Shown piece by piece: positions 26,085-34,977 of a stretch of 64,000 nucleotides of DNA. The DNA is from an uncultured bacterium (GTDB lineage Bacteria > Bacillota > Clostridia > Lachnospirales > Lachnospiraceae). The notes under the pieces were generated by a model. The model ran no database searches and was not told the origin of the DNA. It saw only the letters and a list, made by a program, of their open reading frames with translations. Where the stretch lies: contig CAMTMP010000007.1 in the NCBI GenBank assembly GCA_947073545.1, forward strand, positions 84,059 through 148,058, read 5' to 3'. Positions within the stretch are counted from its first letter, which is position 1. Every line of letters begins with the position of its first letter. The position numbers and the translations under genes are program-made.

Positions 26085-26693
26085 TTATAGCTTTATTCCA
26101 AACGTATTCTCCACCACATCGTCAAACAGGGTATACAGATTCCTGCCGCTCTTTTCCTCGAAGTATCTCCATATCTCGTAAATCGCTTTCCAATTTTCCA
26201 CAGTGGTGTCTTTCACGCCATGCCGCAGGGCAACATCCAGCAGTCTTTTTTCCAGAAGACAAACTCCCTCCGGCAGACAAATGCTGTCACACAACTGAAT
26301 CAGCCTGTCATAGTCTGTATATACCGCGTTATCCAGCACCTCGCGGATCTCTGCGTAAACCGCCTCACTGCAATCATTAGCTCCAATATAGTAATCAATT
26401 TTTTGTACGGGGAATGAATGGGTAATGCAAATCTGCGCTGCATCCTCATACCCTTTCTTCTTTAAATGCAGATAACCGTCATAAATATGAAGCATTGCTG
26501 TCGGCCCTGTATATCTTCCCAAATCGTGAAGCAGCCCCAATACCTCCGCCGTATCTCCGTCCAGACCGCAGACTTGCGCGATCTTTCTGGCTGCGCCCGC
26601 CACCGCTTTGGAATGAGCGGCCCATGGTCCCGGGTTGCAGGAATCCGCCCATGCCAGCATTTCTCTTGCCTCTTGTAATGTGGGTATTTTCAT
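26085..26693 (-). CDS. HD-domain metal-dependent phosphohydrolase-like protein
   Basis: A 202-residue protein with HD-family motifs: a first His in WAAHSKAVAGAARKIA, the HD pair in LGLLHDLGRYTG, a later His in ITHSFPVQ and Asp in DYDRLIQLCDSI. HD proteins hydrolyse phosphomonoesters or nucleotides with a bound metal. The start at 26693 has GAGGAG five bases upstream. It lies between the regulator trio and the importer operon, so it may process the imported compound or a signal derived from it, but nothing in the sequence names the substrate. Confidence 0.78.
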   Translation of the reverse strand: MKIPTLQEAREMLAWADSCNPGPWAAHSKAVAGAARKIAQVCGLDGDTAEVLGLLHDLGRYTGPTAMLHIYDGYLHLKKKGYEDAAQICITHSFPVQKIDYYIGANDCSEAVYAEIREVLDNAVYTDYDRLIQLCDSICLPEGVCLLEKRLLDVALRHGVKDTTVENWKAIYEIWRYFEEKSGRNLYTLFDDVVENTFGIKL

Positions 26694-26841
26694 AATCGCT
26701 CCTCTTTTCTTTTGAAACCTGACTCTGTTTCCCGCATCGAGCATAACGCACAAATGGCTGTCATCACAACCGGAGATATCTGTTATTTTATTAAAATTTC
26801 TGCTATTTTATTAAGTAACTCTGCTCTCCGGATCCCATTTG

Positions 26842-27615
26842 CTATTCCCTTCCGACCCTGTCCTGATACTCGGACGGATTCACCCCCGCGACCTTCTTAA
26901 AAATCGTGGAAAAGTAGGTAATATCCTTATACCCTACCATTTCCGCCACCTCGTAGACCTTATACCGGCAATTCTGTAAAAGCTTCATGGCCATCCGCAC
27001 CCGGTAGCGGGTGATATAGGCATTGATTGTATATTCCGTCTCTTTCTTAAAAGTATGGCTCAGATGCCCTTCGCTCAGGCCAAGCGACTCCGCAATCTTC
27101 CGGACGCCGATATCGGAGTCCGCATAGTGCTCCATAATATAATTCATGGCCTCCGTCACATACTTGCTCTTTTCTCCCTTTTGAATGGACGCGTGAGCCA
27201 GCACATCCTCCTCGTGGGCCCTGCCGCCGGACTGCTGTCTCGCCTCCACCTTCTTCTTGATGCGCCGGACCGCCTCCTCCAGCTCTCCGTCCTCAAACGG
27301 CTTGAGCAGATAATCGGAGGCTCCCAGCTTAACCGCATTCTGCGCATAGGCGAAATCATCGTAGGCTGTCAGAAAAATCACATAAGTTTCATTTCCCTCG
27401 TCACGAAGCTCCGTAACCATCTCAATTCCATCCTTTTTTGGCATACGGATGTCACAGATCACCAGATCCGGCCGGTATTTATGAATCGCCTCCAGCCCTT
27501 CCTCCCCGTTTCCGGCCTCCGCCACCACCATACAGTCAAGCGCCTCCCAATCCGTCTCCATGACAATGCCCTTCCTCACAAGACTCTCATCATCCACCAC
27601 CAGAATTTTAAACAT
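26842..27615 (-). CDS. AraC-type response regulator (YesN-like)
   Basis: A 257-residue regulator started at MFKILVVDDES (ATG 27615, GGAGAGG upstream); the longer frame is unsupported. The receiver has acidic pair VDDE, phospho-acceptor Asp in LVICDIRMPKKDG, Thr in FLTAYDD and Lys in LLKPFED. The C-terminal ~100 residues form the double helix-turn-helix AraC domain (VRKIAESLGLSEGHLSHTFK; VYEVAEMVGYKDITYFSTIFKK). It works with the YesM-type kinase upstream, probably activating the importer operon at 20836-25872. The separate -10/-35 signals were not confidently located. Confidence 0.92.
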   Translation of the reverse strand: MFKILVVDDESLVRKGIVMETDWEALDCMVVAEAGNGEEGLEAIHKYRPDLVICDIRMPKKDGIEMVTELRDEGNETYVIFLTAYDDFAYAQNAVKLGASDYLLKPFEDGELEEAVRRIKKKVEARQQSGGRAHEEDVLAHASIQKGEKSKYVTEAMNYIMEHYADSDIGVRKIAESLGLSEGHLSHTFKKETEYTINAYITRYRVRMAMKLLQNCRYKVYEVAEMVGYKDITYFSTIFKKVAGVNPSEYQDRVGRE

Positions 27616-27686
27616 AGCCCTCTCCATTCCGAAACATTTTTCTTCCGGACATCCGTGCCGCTCCCCTCCGGCGGATATATCCCGTT

Positions 27687-29396
27687 TCACATAAGGTTAC
27701 CTGCCGCCACCGGCAGGGTAATCCGTACTTTCGTCCCGCCGCCCGGCTGATTCTCCGCATATAGTCCGTACTGCATCCCGTAATGCAGCCTGATAATCGT
27801 GTCCACATTATAAAATCCGATATGGCCTTTTAACTTCTCCCGGTTTCTCTCTCTCAAAAGAGAAAGTATTTCCTCATCCATCCCGCAGCCATCGTCGTAC
27901 ACATCCACATACAAAACCGCCTCTTCCTCGTAAATATTGAGGAAAATATGGCCGTCCTCCCGCTCTTTCAGTCCGTGTAAAATCGCGTTCTCCACAATGG
28001 GCTGGATAATCATTTTCGGCACCCGGCACTCCTCCAGCTCAAGGGGCAGCTCCACGTCGTAGGAAAAATTGCCGTCGAAGCGGATTTTTTGAATATCCAT
28101 GTAAGCGCACACCAGACTGACCTCCTCCGACAGGCTGATAAACGGCGCCTCGGAAATGCTTGTGCGGAGTATTCTGGCAAGGCCGGACGCCAGCGTGGCA
28201 AGCTCCGGCACATGGTGGGCTTTGGCCACCCACTTGATCGTGTCCAGCGTATTATAGAGAAAATGCGGGTTGAGCTGGGCCTGCATCATGGCAATGTTGC
28301 TGTCGTTTAACTCCTTCTGCTGCTTTACCTGCAATTCCAGATTCTCCTTGATCTGTCTGGTCATCCCGTCAAAGCTGGCGGAGAGCTGCCCCAGCTCATC
28401 CTTTCTGCCGCTCTTGATCTGCACGTCCAGATCTCCCTCCTCCACTCTGGCCATGGCCTTTGCCAGTTTTTTGACCGGTGTAGTCAAGTAGTCGCTCATC
28501 ACCCCCGCCGCCAGCACGCAAAGAAACAGAGAACACACCGCCATGATCATAATGACGCCCGCCGTCATATTGGTCACGTCCTGCGTAAAAACAGGTTCCC
28601 TCCCCAATATGATATACAGACCTGTCCGGGTGATCGGCGCAATGTAAAAGGTGATGCCGTCTGTGGTCTGGCGCAGATCCTCCCCCGCCATCCATCGGGT
28701 GCGGAGGGTTTGTGCCAGAGATGCCTCCTTGGCCGCCTTCGTGCTGTACACGTCCTCCCAGAAGCTGTCTAACACGGCGATCCCGTTCTGTTCGTCGTAA
28801 GCGCCGGATAAAATGGTCTCAAAATGCGTCTCCGTCATGTCCACCACCACGAAGCCCACGCACTCCTCATTCTCGTCCAAAATCGCGCGGGCGCCTTGCA
28901 GACAGGGCGCGTCCGCACCCTGTTCCCAGGATGCCCTGCGCAGAATCATATCCTGCGAATGGGTCCTCGCCACCTTCAAAAGCCCCCAATAGGCCGGCAG
29001 CTCTCCCGCCACACCCTGCGGCGACGTGGACAGACTGCATATACCCTGAGCGTCGTACACATGAAACCACGCAATTTCCCGCAGATCCTGCGTCTTCTCA
29101 TACAGCCGCTTATAGGCTTTGTTTTTAAGCCAGCTATCCGTCTGTGTAATGCCGTCCACAATCACCGGATCCGCCAGAATCTCTTCCGCTACTTTTTCCA
29201 TCGCATCAAAGGTGCCCGTCATGCGCGCTTCCACGCTGACAAGCTGCGCCTGCGTCTTCTCCTCGTAGTCCTTGGAAAGTCTCGCCTTTAGAACACTGAC
29301 CAGAAAGCAGCCCGTAATCACCAGCGGAACCAGCGCGACCACAAGAAAGCATAAAAACAGTTCTCTCTTAAAAGATTTCCGAATAATTGTCGTCAT
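27687..29396 (-). CDS. YesM-type sensor histidine kinase
   Basis: A 569-residue kinase started at MTTIIRKSF (ATG 29396), overlapping the lipoprotein stop as ATGA. One membrane helix at ~15-40, an extracellular Cache-like sensor, a second helix at ~285-310, a HAMP linker, then the His_kinase domain with phospho-acceptor His in MMQAQLNPHFLYNTLDTIKW, and an HATPase with QPIVENAILHGL and DDGCGM. This is the LytS/YesM group, which usually responds to extracellular sugars or other solutes, often through a binding protein. Coupling to the preceding lipoprotein suggests that protein presents the ligand. Confidence 0.92.
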   Translation of the reverse strand: MTTIIRKSFKRELFLCFLVVALVPLVITGCFLVSVLKARLSKDYEEKTQAQLVSVEARMTGTFDAMEKVAEEILADPVIVDGITQTDSWLKNKAYKRLYEKTQDLREIAWFHVYDAQGICSLSTSPQGVAGELPAYWGLLKVARTHSQDMILRRASWEQGADAPCLQGARAILDENEECVGFVVVDMTETHFETILSGAYDEQNGIAVLDSFWEDVYSTKAAKEASLAQTLRTRWMAGEDLRQTTDGITFYIAPITRTGLYIILGREPVFTQDVTNMTAGVIMIMAVCSLFLCVLAAGVMSDYLTTPVKKLAKAMARVEEGDLDVQIKSGRKDELGQLSASFDGMTRQIKENLELQVKQQKELNDSNIAMMQAQLNPHFLYNTLDTIKWVAKAHHVPELATLASGLARILRTSISEAPFISLSEEVSLVCAYMDIQKIRFDGNFSYDVELPLELEECRVPKMIIQPIVENAILHGLKEREDGHIFLNIYEEEAVLYVDVYDDGCGMDEEILSLLRERNREKLKGHIGFYNVDTIIRLHYGMQYGLYAENQPGGGTKVRITLPVAAGNLM

Positions 29397-30400
29397 GGCT
29401 GCCCCGTCAGTTCCTTCCACTGTGTCAGTATTTCTTCCCGATGGGTTTCTGAGTATTCCAGATCATAGAGCACTTCCCTGACGGGTGTGCTCTGCGCGCC
29501 CCTGCGCACGCTCCTGCGGTACAGACGATCCTCCAGAAGCCGCTGTACATCCTCACTCACCGTAAACTCGATGAACAGCTCCGCGTTTTCCCTGTGAGGC
29601 GCGTTTTTAATAAGGGCGCTGCCGTCCGGTACGGCCGCGGTCCCCTCTTTTGGGTAGATCATTCCGATATCGGCGTTTTGATCCATCTCCTTTAAAACGG
29701 TTTCTTCCAATGTAATGCCGATCAGCTTCTTCCCGGCAGTGACTTCCTGCAGCACCTCGCCGGAGCCTGCCAGAATATCTCCATCCAGATTGGAGACAAA
29801 GGCTTCCAGCGTCTCCTCCTCCGCCATATCCTGCGACAGTATTTGCAGCATCGTCATAAGTGCGGTGTAACTGCTCCCGGATCTGTACGGATCGGCAAAC
29901 GCGATATTGCCCTGCCAGTGATTGTTGGTCAGATCCCGCCAGCTCCTCGGCGTACCGGCCGAAATAACCAGCTTTTTATTGTAGGCAATCACAATGGGCA
30001 GTTTGGAAAACACCGTATATGCGCCATCCTCCGACGCATAGGCGCTGTCAAGCTGCTCCCACTGGCTGCTGACATAGGGTTCAAAATATGCCGCGTAGGC
30101 ATTCAGGTTATCCACGCCGCCGCCAAACATCACATCCCCCGAATTTTTTCCATTCTCCCCGGCAATCCGGTCAAGCAGATCGTTGGTTCCTCCGGTGACC
30201 ACCTCCACCCAGATACCTGTCCGTTCCTCAAACTCCCTGACGATCGGACCGTAAATTTCCTCCTTATGGGAAGTGTAAACCACCAGCTTATTGCTCTCTT
30301 CCAGCCGGTATTCCTCCTGTATCTGGCCGCTCCCACAGCCGCCTGTCATCACCGCCGCCATAAAAAGGCTGGCCGCCGCCTGTAAAATCCGTTTTTTCAT
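29393..30400 (-). CDS. Solute-binding lipoprotein of the sensing trio (FbpA/PgtC-like)
   Basis: A 335-residue lipoprotein started at MKKRILQAAASLF (ATG 30400, GGGAG upstream), with a lipobox VMTGGC. The mature part begins NKLVVYTSHKEEIYGPIVREFEERTGI, the N-terminus of ferric-iron/2-aminoethylphosphonate/phosphoglycerate-type binding proteins (SBP_bac_6/11). No permease gene follows it; instead it is coupled by ATGA to a sensor kinase. This repeats the logic of enterobacterial PgtC-PgtB-PgtA, where a binding protein regulates a two-component system. It probably senses the compound taken up by the importer at 20836-25872. Confidence 0.83.
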   Translation of the reverse strand: MKKRILQAAASLFMAAVMTGGCGSGQIQEEYRLEESNKLVVYTSHKEEIYGPIVREFEERTGIWVEVVTGGTNDLLDRIAGENGKNSGDVMFGGGVDNLNAYAAYFEPYVSSQWEQLDSAYASEDGAYTVFSKLPIVIAYNKKLVISAGTPRSWRDLTNNHWQGNIAFADPYRSGSSYTALMTMLQILSQDMAEEETLEAFVSNLDGDILAGSGEVLQEVTAGKKLIGITLEETVLKEMDQNADIGMIYPKEGTAAVPDGSALIKNAPHRENAELFIEFTVSEDVQRLLEDRLYRRSVRRGAQSTPVREVLYDLEYSETHREEILTQWKELTGQP

Positions 30401-30587
30401 TCTGTCGCTCCCTCTCTTTTCCCATTCTACCAAAAACCCTGTTTCAGAGAAAGACCCTCTTGACACTTGCCTGTTTTAGATACATAATATTACCGTTCAT
30501 GCAGGCTCCCTGGCTTTACACTGTAATATAAATAAGTAAAAACACTTATAACACATAAAATTATGTTCAGAACAACGGAGGAAAATA

Positions 30588-31046
30588 ATGTTTATCCCTT
30601 TTTTTCTGATATGGGTTATTTTTAACGGGCAGCTCACTGCGGAAATAGCAGCTTTCGGTGTCGTCATCGCTGGGGTTATGTACTGGTTTTTATGCCGGTT
30701 TCTCAACTACAGCCCCCGATACGACCTTTTTTTATGGCGAAAAGCCCCTCTTTTGGCGCAGTATATGCTGACTCTGGTCTGGGAAATTTTAAAGGCCAAT
30801 CTGTCTGTCTTTCGTCTGATTTACACCGCCGAGTACGAATTGGAACCGGCTGTCGTGCATTTTAAAACCGATCTGCGCACCACATTTGCGCGGGTACTGC
30901 TGGCCAATTCCATCACCCTGACTCCCGGTACGATCACCGTGGCGTTATCGGGCAGCGAATATACGGTACATTGTCTTGACAAAGAACTGGCGGAGGGCAT
31001 TTCCTCCTCCGTATTCGTGAAACTTCTGAAGAAAATCGAAACATAA
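30588..31046 (+). CDS. mrpE: Mrp/Mnh antiporter subunit E
   Basis: A 152-residue protein of the MNHE family: two or three N-terminal membrane helices (FIPFFLIWVIFNG, IAAFGVVIAGVMYWFLC) and a soluble C-terminal domain with the conserved ARVLLANSITLTPGTITVAL and YTVHCLD motifs. It is a small accessory subunit required for assembly of multisubunit Na+/H+ antiporters. First gene of the operon; RBS GGAGG nine bases before the start. Confidence 0.92.
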   Translation: MFIPFFLIWVIFNGQLTAEIAAFGVVIAGVMYWFLCRFLNYSPRYDLFLWRKAPLLAQYMLTLVWEILKANLSVFRLIYTAEYELEPAVVHFKTDLRTTFARVLLANSITLTPGTITVALSGSEYTVHCLDKELAEGISSSVFVKLLKKIET

Positions 31047-31118
31047 GAAGTGCTGCGTCTCATGCAGAAGAATGCCTTAAAAGCGGAATTCTGCGCAAAG
31101 CTATGAAATGGAGGAACT

Positions 31119-31448
31119 ATGAAAGAATCAATCTACCACCCACTTTTTATTCTGCTGCTGATCGTGCTTTCCTTTATGCTGCTGGTCTGCCTGATCCGCG
31201 CCGTAAAAGGCCCCCGTGTGGCCGACCGTCTGATGGCCGTCAACATGATGGGGACCATGGTTATGGTTATGATTTCGATTCTGGCGCTGCTTTTACGGGA
31301 AGGCTATCTGGTAGATATCTGTCTGATCTACGCCATGATCAGCTTTCTTTCCGTGGTGGTGATCTCCAAGGTTTACATCGGTATCTATGAAGAACAGCAC
31401 CACTATCAGGAAGATGCGGAAGGGGGAAATGCGGATGAGTGCAGTTGA
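31119..31448 (+). CDS. mrpF: Mrp/Mnh antiporter subunit F
   Basis: A 109-residue protein with three membrane helices and the MrpF/MnhF signature VCLIRAVKGPRVADRLMAVNMMG. It is a small membrane subunit of the antiporter complex. RBS GGAGG. The 3' end overlaps the start of subunit G by 14 nt. Confidence 0.92.
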   Translation: MKESIYHPLFILLLIVLSFMLLVCLIRAVKGPRVADRLMAVNMMGTMVMVMISILALLLREGYLVDICLIYAMISFLSVVVISKVYIGIYEEQHHYQEDAEGGNADECS

Positions 31449-31839
31449 ATGGATCAGACTGATTATCGGATGTCTGTTTATATTGGTCGGTATGGTCATT
31501 TTCTTCACCGAGCTGTTCGGCGTCTTTCACTTTAATTATGTTTTAAACAGAATGCACGCGGCAGCCATGGGGGATACGCTGGGCATCAGCGCGTGCCTGA
31601 TTGGTCTGATGATTTTTTCGGGTCTGAATTTTACGACTCTGAAAATGTTTTTAATCATCGTCTTTTTGTGGTTCGCTTCTCCGGTCTCCTCCCATGTGCT
31701 TTCGAGGCTGGAGGCCGCCACCAATGATAATCTGTCTTCGCACTGTGAAATATATGAGGACGTGGAAACTCTCGAGAGAGAACTTGCCGCGGCAGGAAAA
31801 GACGGCGATACCGAAAAAAAGGAGGCGTCCGTGTCATGA
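31435..31839 (+). CDS. mrpG: Mrp/Mnh antiporter subunit G
   Basis: A 134-residue protein started at MSAVEWIRL (ATG 31435; AGGGGG is eight bases upstream, so the ATG at 31429 is too close). Three membrane helices and the PhaG/MnhG motif YVLNRMHAAAMGDTLGIS. The C-terminal ~35 residues are charged and longer than usual. It overlaps subunit F at the start and the next gene at the stop (ATGA). Confidence 0.9.
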   Translation: MSAVEWIRLIIGCLFILVGMVIFFTELFGVFHFNYVLNRMHAAAMGDTLGISACLIGLMIFSGLNFTTLKMFLIIVFLWFASPVSSHVLSRLEAATNDNLSSHCEIYEDVETLERELAAAGKDGDTEKKEASVS

Positions 31840-32111
31840 CAGCTTTTCAGATCATTTTGATGGGACTGCTGATTATCTGCGCGGTCTCTGTCAGCTTTTC
31901 CAAAAATCTGTTAAACGCGATTCTTATTTATATGTCTTTCAGTCTGGTCATGTCCATGCTCTGGATCTGTCTGGAGTCCCCCGATCTGGCCATTACGGAG
32001 GCCGCCGTCGGCGCGGGAATCACCAGCGTCCTCTTCTTTGTGACGCTCAAAAAAATTCACGCCATAGACGCTTCGGATCCGGAAGCAAAGGAGGAAAAGG
32101 AAAATGAGTAG
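31836..32111 (+). CDS. MbhD-like DUF4040 subunit
   Basis: A 91-residue protein with three hydrophobic helices and the motif ESPDLAITEAAVGAGITSVLFFVTL, which marks the MbhD/DUF4040 module. In canonical Mrp operons this module is fused to the C-terminus of MrpA; here it is a separate gene, as in membrane-bound hydrogenase (Mbh) operons. Translationally coupled on both sides. Confidence 0.85.
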   Translation: MTAFQIILMGLLIICAVSVSFSKNLLNAILIYMSFSLVMSMLWICLESPDLAITEAAVGAGITSVLFFVTLKKIHAIDASDPEAKEEKENE

Positions 32112-33063
32112 AAAAAAGACTGCGGAAGAATATGAAAAAACCTTTGCCTTCCGTTTCTTCCGCTGGCTCTCCGGCGAAAAAGACCCTTACATCGGGAATG
32201 TGGAAATGCAGCCCCAGAAAAAATACGAGCCGGATCACGAGGCAGCTCTTCGCCGCGAGAAGGAACACGACGCCATCATGGACAAGGTCTATGACACCGG
32301 ACACAACCGATGGCTGCATCTTTTTCACCGATTGTATCAGACGACCAGCGTTCTCTTCTGCCTGTTTTTGATCGCCCTTCTTCTGGTGACGGTTTCTTAT
32401 CTGCCCGCCAATGGCACTGTGACCCGTCCGGTCAACAACGAGGTCTCGGCGCGCTATATTGAAAAAGGACTGGAGGAAACGGGCGCGGTCAATATCGTTG
32501 CAGGCATGATTTTGGACTATCGGGCCTTTGATACGCTGGGGGAATCGCATGTGCTTTTTGTGGCGACCATCACCGTTTTGATTCTGCTTCGCCTGAATAA
32601 GACCGAAAAGGACGAGGCGGAAGTAAGCGACCGCCGCTTCGAGCCGAAAAACGACGCAATCTTGCAGGTTGTGGCAACTTTCCTCGTGCCGGTTATCATT
32701 ATCTTCGGCATTTATATTATTTTAAACGGCCACCTCGGCCCCGGCGGCGGTTTCTCCGGCGGCGCGGTCATCGGCGCCGGGCTGGTGCTCTACCTGAACG
32801 CCTTTGGCTTTAAGAAGACAGAACGGTTTTTCACGGAAAAAACCTATAAATGGGTATGTTTTTTCTCCCTCTCCTTCTACTGCCTGGCAAAGAGCTACTC
32901 TTTTTACACGGGCGCAAACCATCTCCACAGCGTGATCCCGAAAGGGACACCCGGCGCAATCCTCTCAAGCGGCCTGATTCTGCCTTTAAATATCGCCGTC
33001 GGGCTAGTGGTTGCCTGCACGATTTACGCTTTTTACGCCATGTTCCGAAAAGGAGGATTCTAG
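32104..33063 (+). CDS. mrpB: MbhE-MrpB fusion subunit
   Basis: A 319-residue membrane protein. The N-terminal ~75 residues are soluble and charged; residues ~75-160 contain the MbhE-like module ending NIVAGMILDYRAFDTLGESHVLF; residues ~185-319 form the MnhB domain with NGHLGPGGGFSGGAVIGAG. In Mrp antiporters the MbhE part is normally the tail of MrpA. Its position here, joined to MrpB, supports a rearranged Mbh-like module. Confidence 0.87.
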   Translation: MSRKKTAEEYEKTFAFRFFRWLSGEKDPYIGNVEMQPQKKYEPDHEAALRREKEHDAIMDKVYDTGHNRWLHLFHRLYQTTSVLFCLFLIALLLVTVSYLPANGTVTRPVNNEVSARYIEKGLEETGAVNIVAGMILDYRAFDTLGESHVLFVATITVLILLRLNKTEKDEAEVSDRRFEPKNDAILQVVATFLVPVIIIFGIYIILNGHLGPGGGFSGGAVIGAGLVLYLNAFGFKKTERFFTEKTYKWVCFFSLSFYCLAKSYSFYTGANHLHSVIPKGTPGAILSSGLILPLNIAVGLVVACTIYAFYAMFRKGGF

Positions 33064-33064
33064 G

Positions 33065-33439
33065 ATGGGTCCGAATTTATTTGCCAACTATGGGGAAGCC
33101 GTCTCAGCGATTCTCTTCTGTATCGGCTTTACCAATCTGCTTCTGCAGACCAATCTGATCAAAAAAATTATCGGCCTGAATATCATGGACAGCGCAATTT
33201 ACCTCTTTCTGGCGGAAAAAGGCTATATCACCGGACGGGTTGCCCCCATCGTAGCAGACGGCGTCACCAGCACAGAAAGCTACATCAACCCGATTCCAAG
33301 CGGCCTCGTGCTGACGGGTATCGTGGTTTCCGTCTCTGTGACCGCGCTCATGCTGTCCCTGACGATCCGGCTTTATACGCGGTATCACACGCTGGATCTG
33401 GACGAGATCTCCACACAGCTTAAAAGGGAGGGTAAGTAG
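33065..33439 (+). CDS. mrpC: Mrp/Mnh antiporter subunit C (NuoK-like)
   Basis: A 124-residue protein started at ATG 33065 with AAGGAGG eight bases before it. Three helices with LLQTNLIKKIIGLNIMDSAIYLFL and PIPSGLVLTGIVVSVSVTALMLSL, the MrpC/NuoK signature. NuoK homologues contribute to the proton path next to the pump subunits. Confidence 0.92.
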   Translation: MGPNLFANYGEAVSAILFCIGFTNLLLQTNLIKKIIGLNIMDSAIYLFLAEKGYITGRVAPIVADGVTSTESYINPIPSGLVLTGIVVSVSVTALMLSLTIRLYTRYHTLDLDEISTQLKREGK

Positions 33440-33440
33440 C

Positions 33441-34934
33441 ATGAATTTTATCTGCAATATTCCCTTTTTCTCCATCCTTTTAAGCCTTTTTTCCGGCACT
33501 GTCTGCTCCGTGCTGTCGGCAAAAGCGGCAAAAATTGTAAACCGTGTGGTCATACTCGCCGTCGGGCTGATGTCGGCGATTCTGCTTTTGTACCTTCTCT
33601 CCACGGGCGAATCCTTCATTTATTGGATGGGTCACTTCCCCGCGCCCTGGGGCAATGAGATCCGGGCCGGTGTGCTGGAAGCGGGCATGGCGCTCTTTTT
33701 CTGCATCATCATGTATTTATCCATGGCGGGCGGCGCCCACAAACTCCCCGGCGAGGTGGTGGAGAGCAAGCACAACCTGTACTATATCCTTGTAAACCTT
33801 TTGCTCAGCTCCCTGCTTGCGCTGGTCTACACCAACGATATGTTCACGGCCTATGTTTTCGTGGAGATCAACACCATCTCCGCCTGCGGCCTGATTATGA
33901 TAAGACAGGTGGGACGCACCATCGAGGCCGCCGTCCGCTATATGATCATGAGTCTATTGGGCTCCGGCCTGCTTCTATTCGGTCTATGCATCATGTACGA
34001 CCTGACGGGGCACCTTTTGATGAGCAATATCAAAGAGTCGGTAGGGCTTATCGTGGCAAACGGCGAATACCAGATTCCCCTGATTGTCTCGGTGGCGCTG
34101 ATGTGCACCGGGCTTTGCATCAAGAGCGCGCTGTTCCCTTTCCATGCATGGCTGCCGGACGCTTACGGATACTCTACGGTGTCTTCCGCGGCGATCCTTT
34201 CCAGTCTGGTGTCAAAGGGCTATATCTTTTTGTTAATTAAAATCATTTACCGTGTGATCGGCTTTTCTGTCTTTAACAGCACAAGAATGATTGACGTGCT
34301 CTTTGTTTTCGGCCTGATGGGGATGATTTTCGGCTCCCTCTCCGCTATCAAGGAAAATGATGTCCGGCGCATGATTGCCTTCTCCTCCGTGGCGCAGATC
34401 GGCTATATTTACATGGGTTTCGGCATGGGCACGCAGGCGGGTATGGTGGCCAGTATTTTCCATATTTTATCCCATGCGGCCACGAAATCCCTGCTCTTTA
34501 TCGCCGCCATCGGTCTTACGGACGTGTCCGGCGGAAGCCGCAGATTCGCAGATCTGACGGGATCCGCCTACCGCAATAAATGGGCTGGCGTGGCTTTCAC
34601 GGCCGGATCGCTGTCCATGGTGGGCGTCCCCCTCTTTTCCGGCTTTATCAGCAAGCTCCTCTTTGCGCAGGCCGCCGTACAGGTGGAAGGAAAAATGCTT
34701 GCATCCCTGATCGTTTTGGGAATCAGCACGGTGTTGAATGCCGTTTACTTTATGAAAACGGTAATCCGTATTTACACAGCCACGACAGAAACGCCATATG
34801 AGGGCATTACGTTCCGGCATATGAAAGCTTACGCCGTGACGCTTGTATTTTTTATCCTGTTAAATGTGATTCTGGGCGTCAGCTCCCAGCCGGTTGTCGA
34901 TATGATCGGGCAGGGTCTCGCCATGTTTGCATAA
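33441..34934 (+). CDS. Proton antiporter pump subunit (MrpD/NuoN-like), copy 1
   Basis: A 497-residue protein with ~14 membrane helices and the Proton_antipo_M core: YVFVEINTISACGLIM (helix-5 type Glu), KSALFPFHAWLPDAYGYSTV (Lys and loop) and DVRRMIAFSSVAQIGYI. It is one of four homologous pump-type subunits in this operon, close to MrpD in position. RBS AGGGAGG; it starts two bases after the mrpC stop. Confidence 0.9.
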   Translation: MNFICNIPFFSILLSLFSGTVCSVLSAKAAKIVNRVVILAVGLMSAILLLYLLSTGESFIYWMGHFPAPWGNEIRAGVLEAGMALFFCIIMYLSMAGGAHKLPGEVVESKHNLYYILVNLLLSSLLALVYTNDMFTAYVFVEINTISACGLIMIRQVGRTIEAAVRYMIMSLLGSGLLLFGLCIMYDLTGHLLMSNIKESVGLIVANGEYQIPLIVSVALMCTGLCIKSALFPFHAWLPDAYGYSTVSSAAILSSLVSKGYIFLLIKIIYRVIGFSVFNSTRMIDVLFVFGLMGMIFGSLSAIKENDVRRMIAFSSVAQIGYIYMGFGMGTQAGMVASIFHILSHAATKSLLFIAAIGLTDVSGGSRRFADLTGSAYRNKWAGVAFTAGSLSMVGVPLFSGFISKLLFAQAAVQVEGKMLASLIVLGISTVLNAVYFMKTVIRIYTATTETPYEGITFRHMKAYAVTLVFFILLNVILGVSSQPVVDMIGQGLAMFA

Positions 34935-34977
34935 ATCGTCTATCGCTTTTTCGAATAATTTACAAGAAGGTGCTGCT

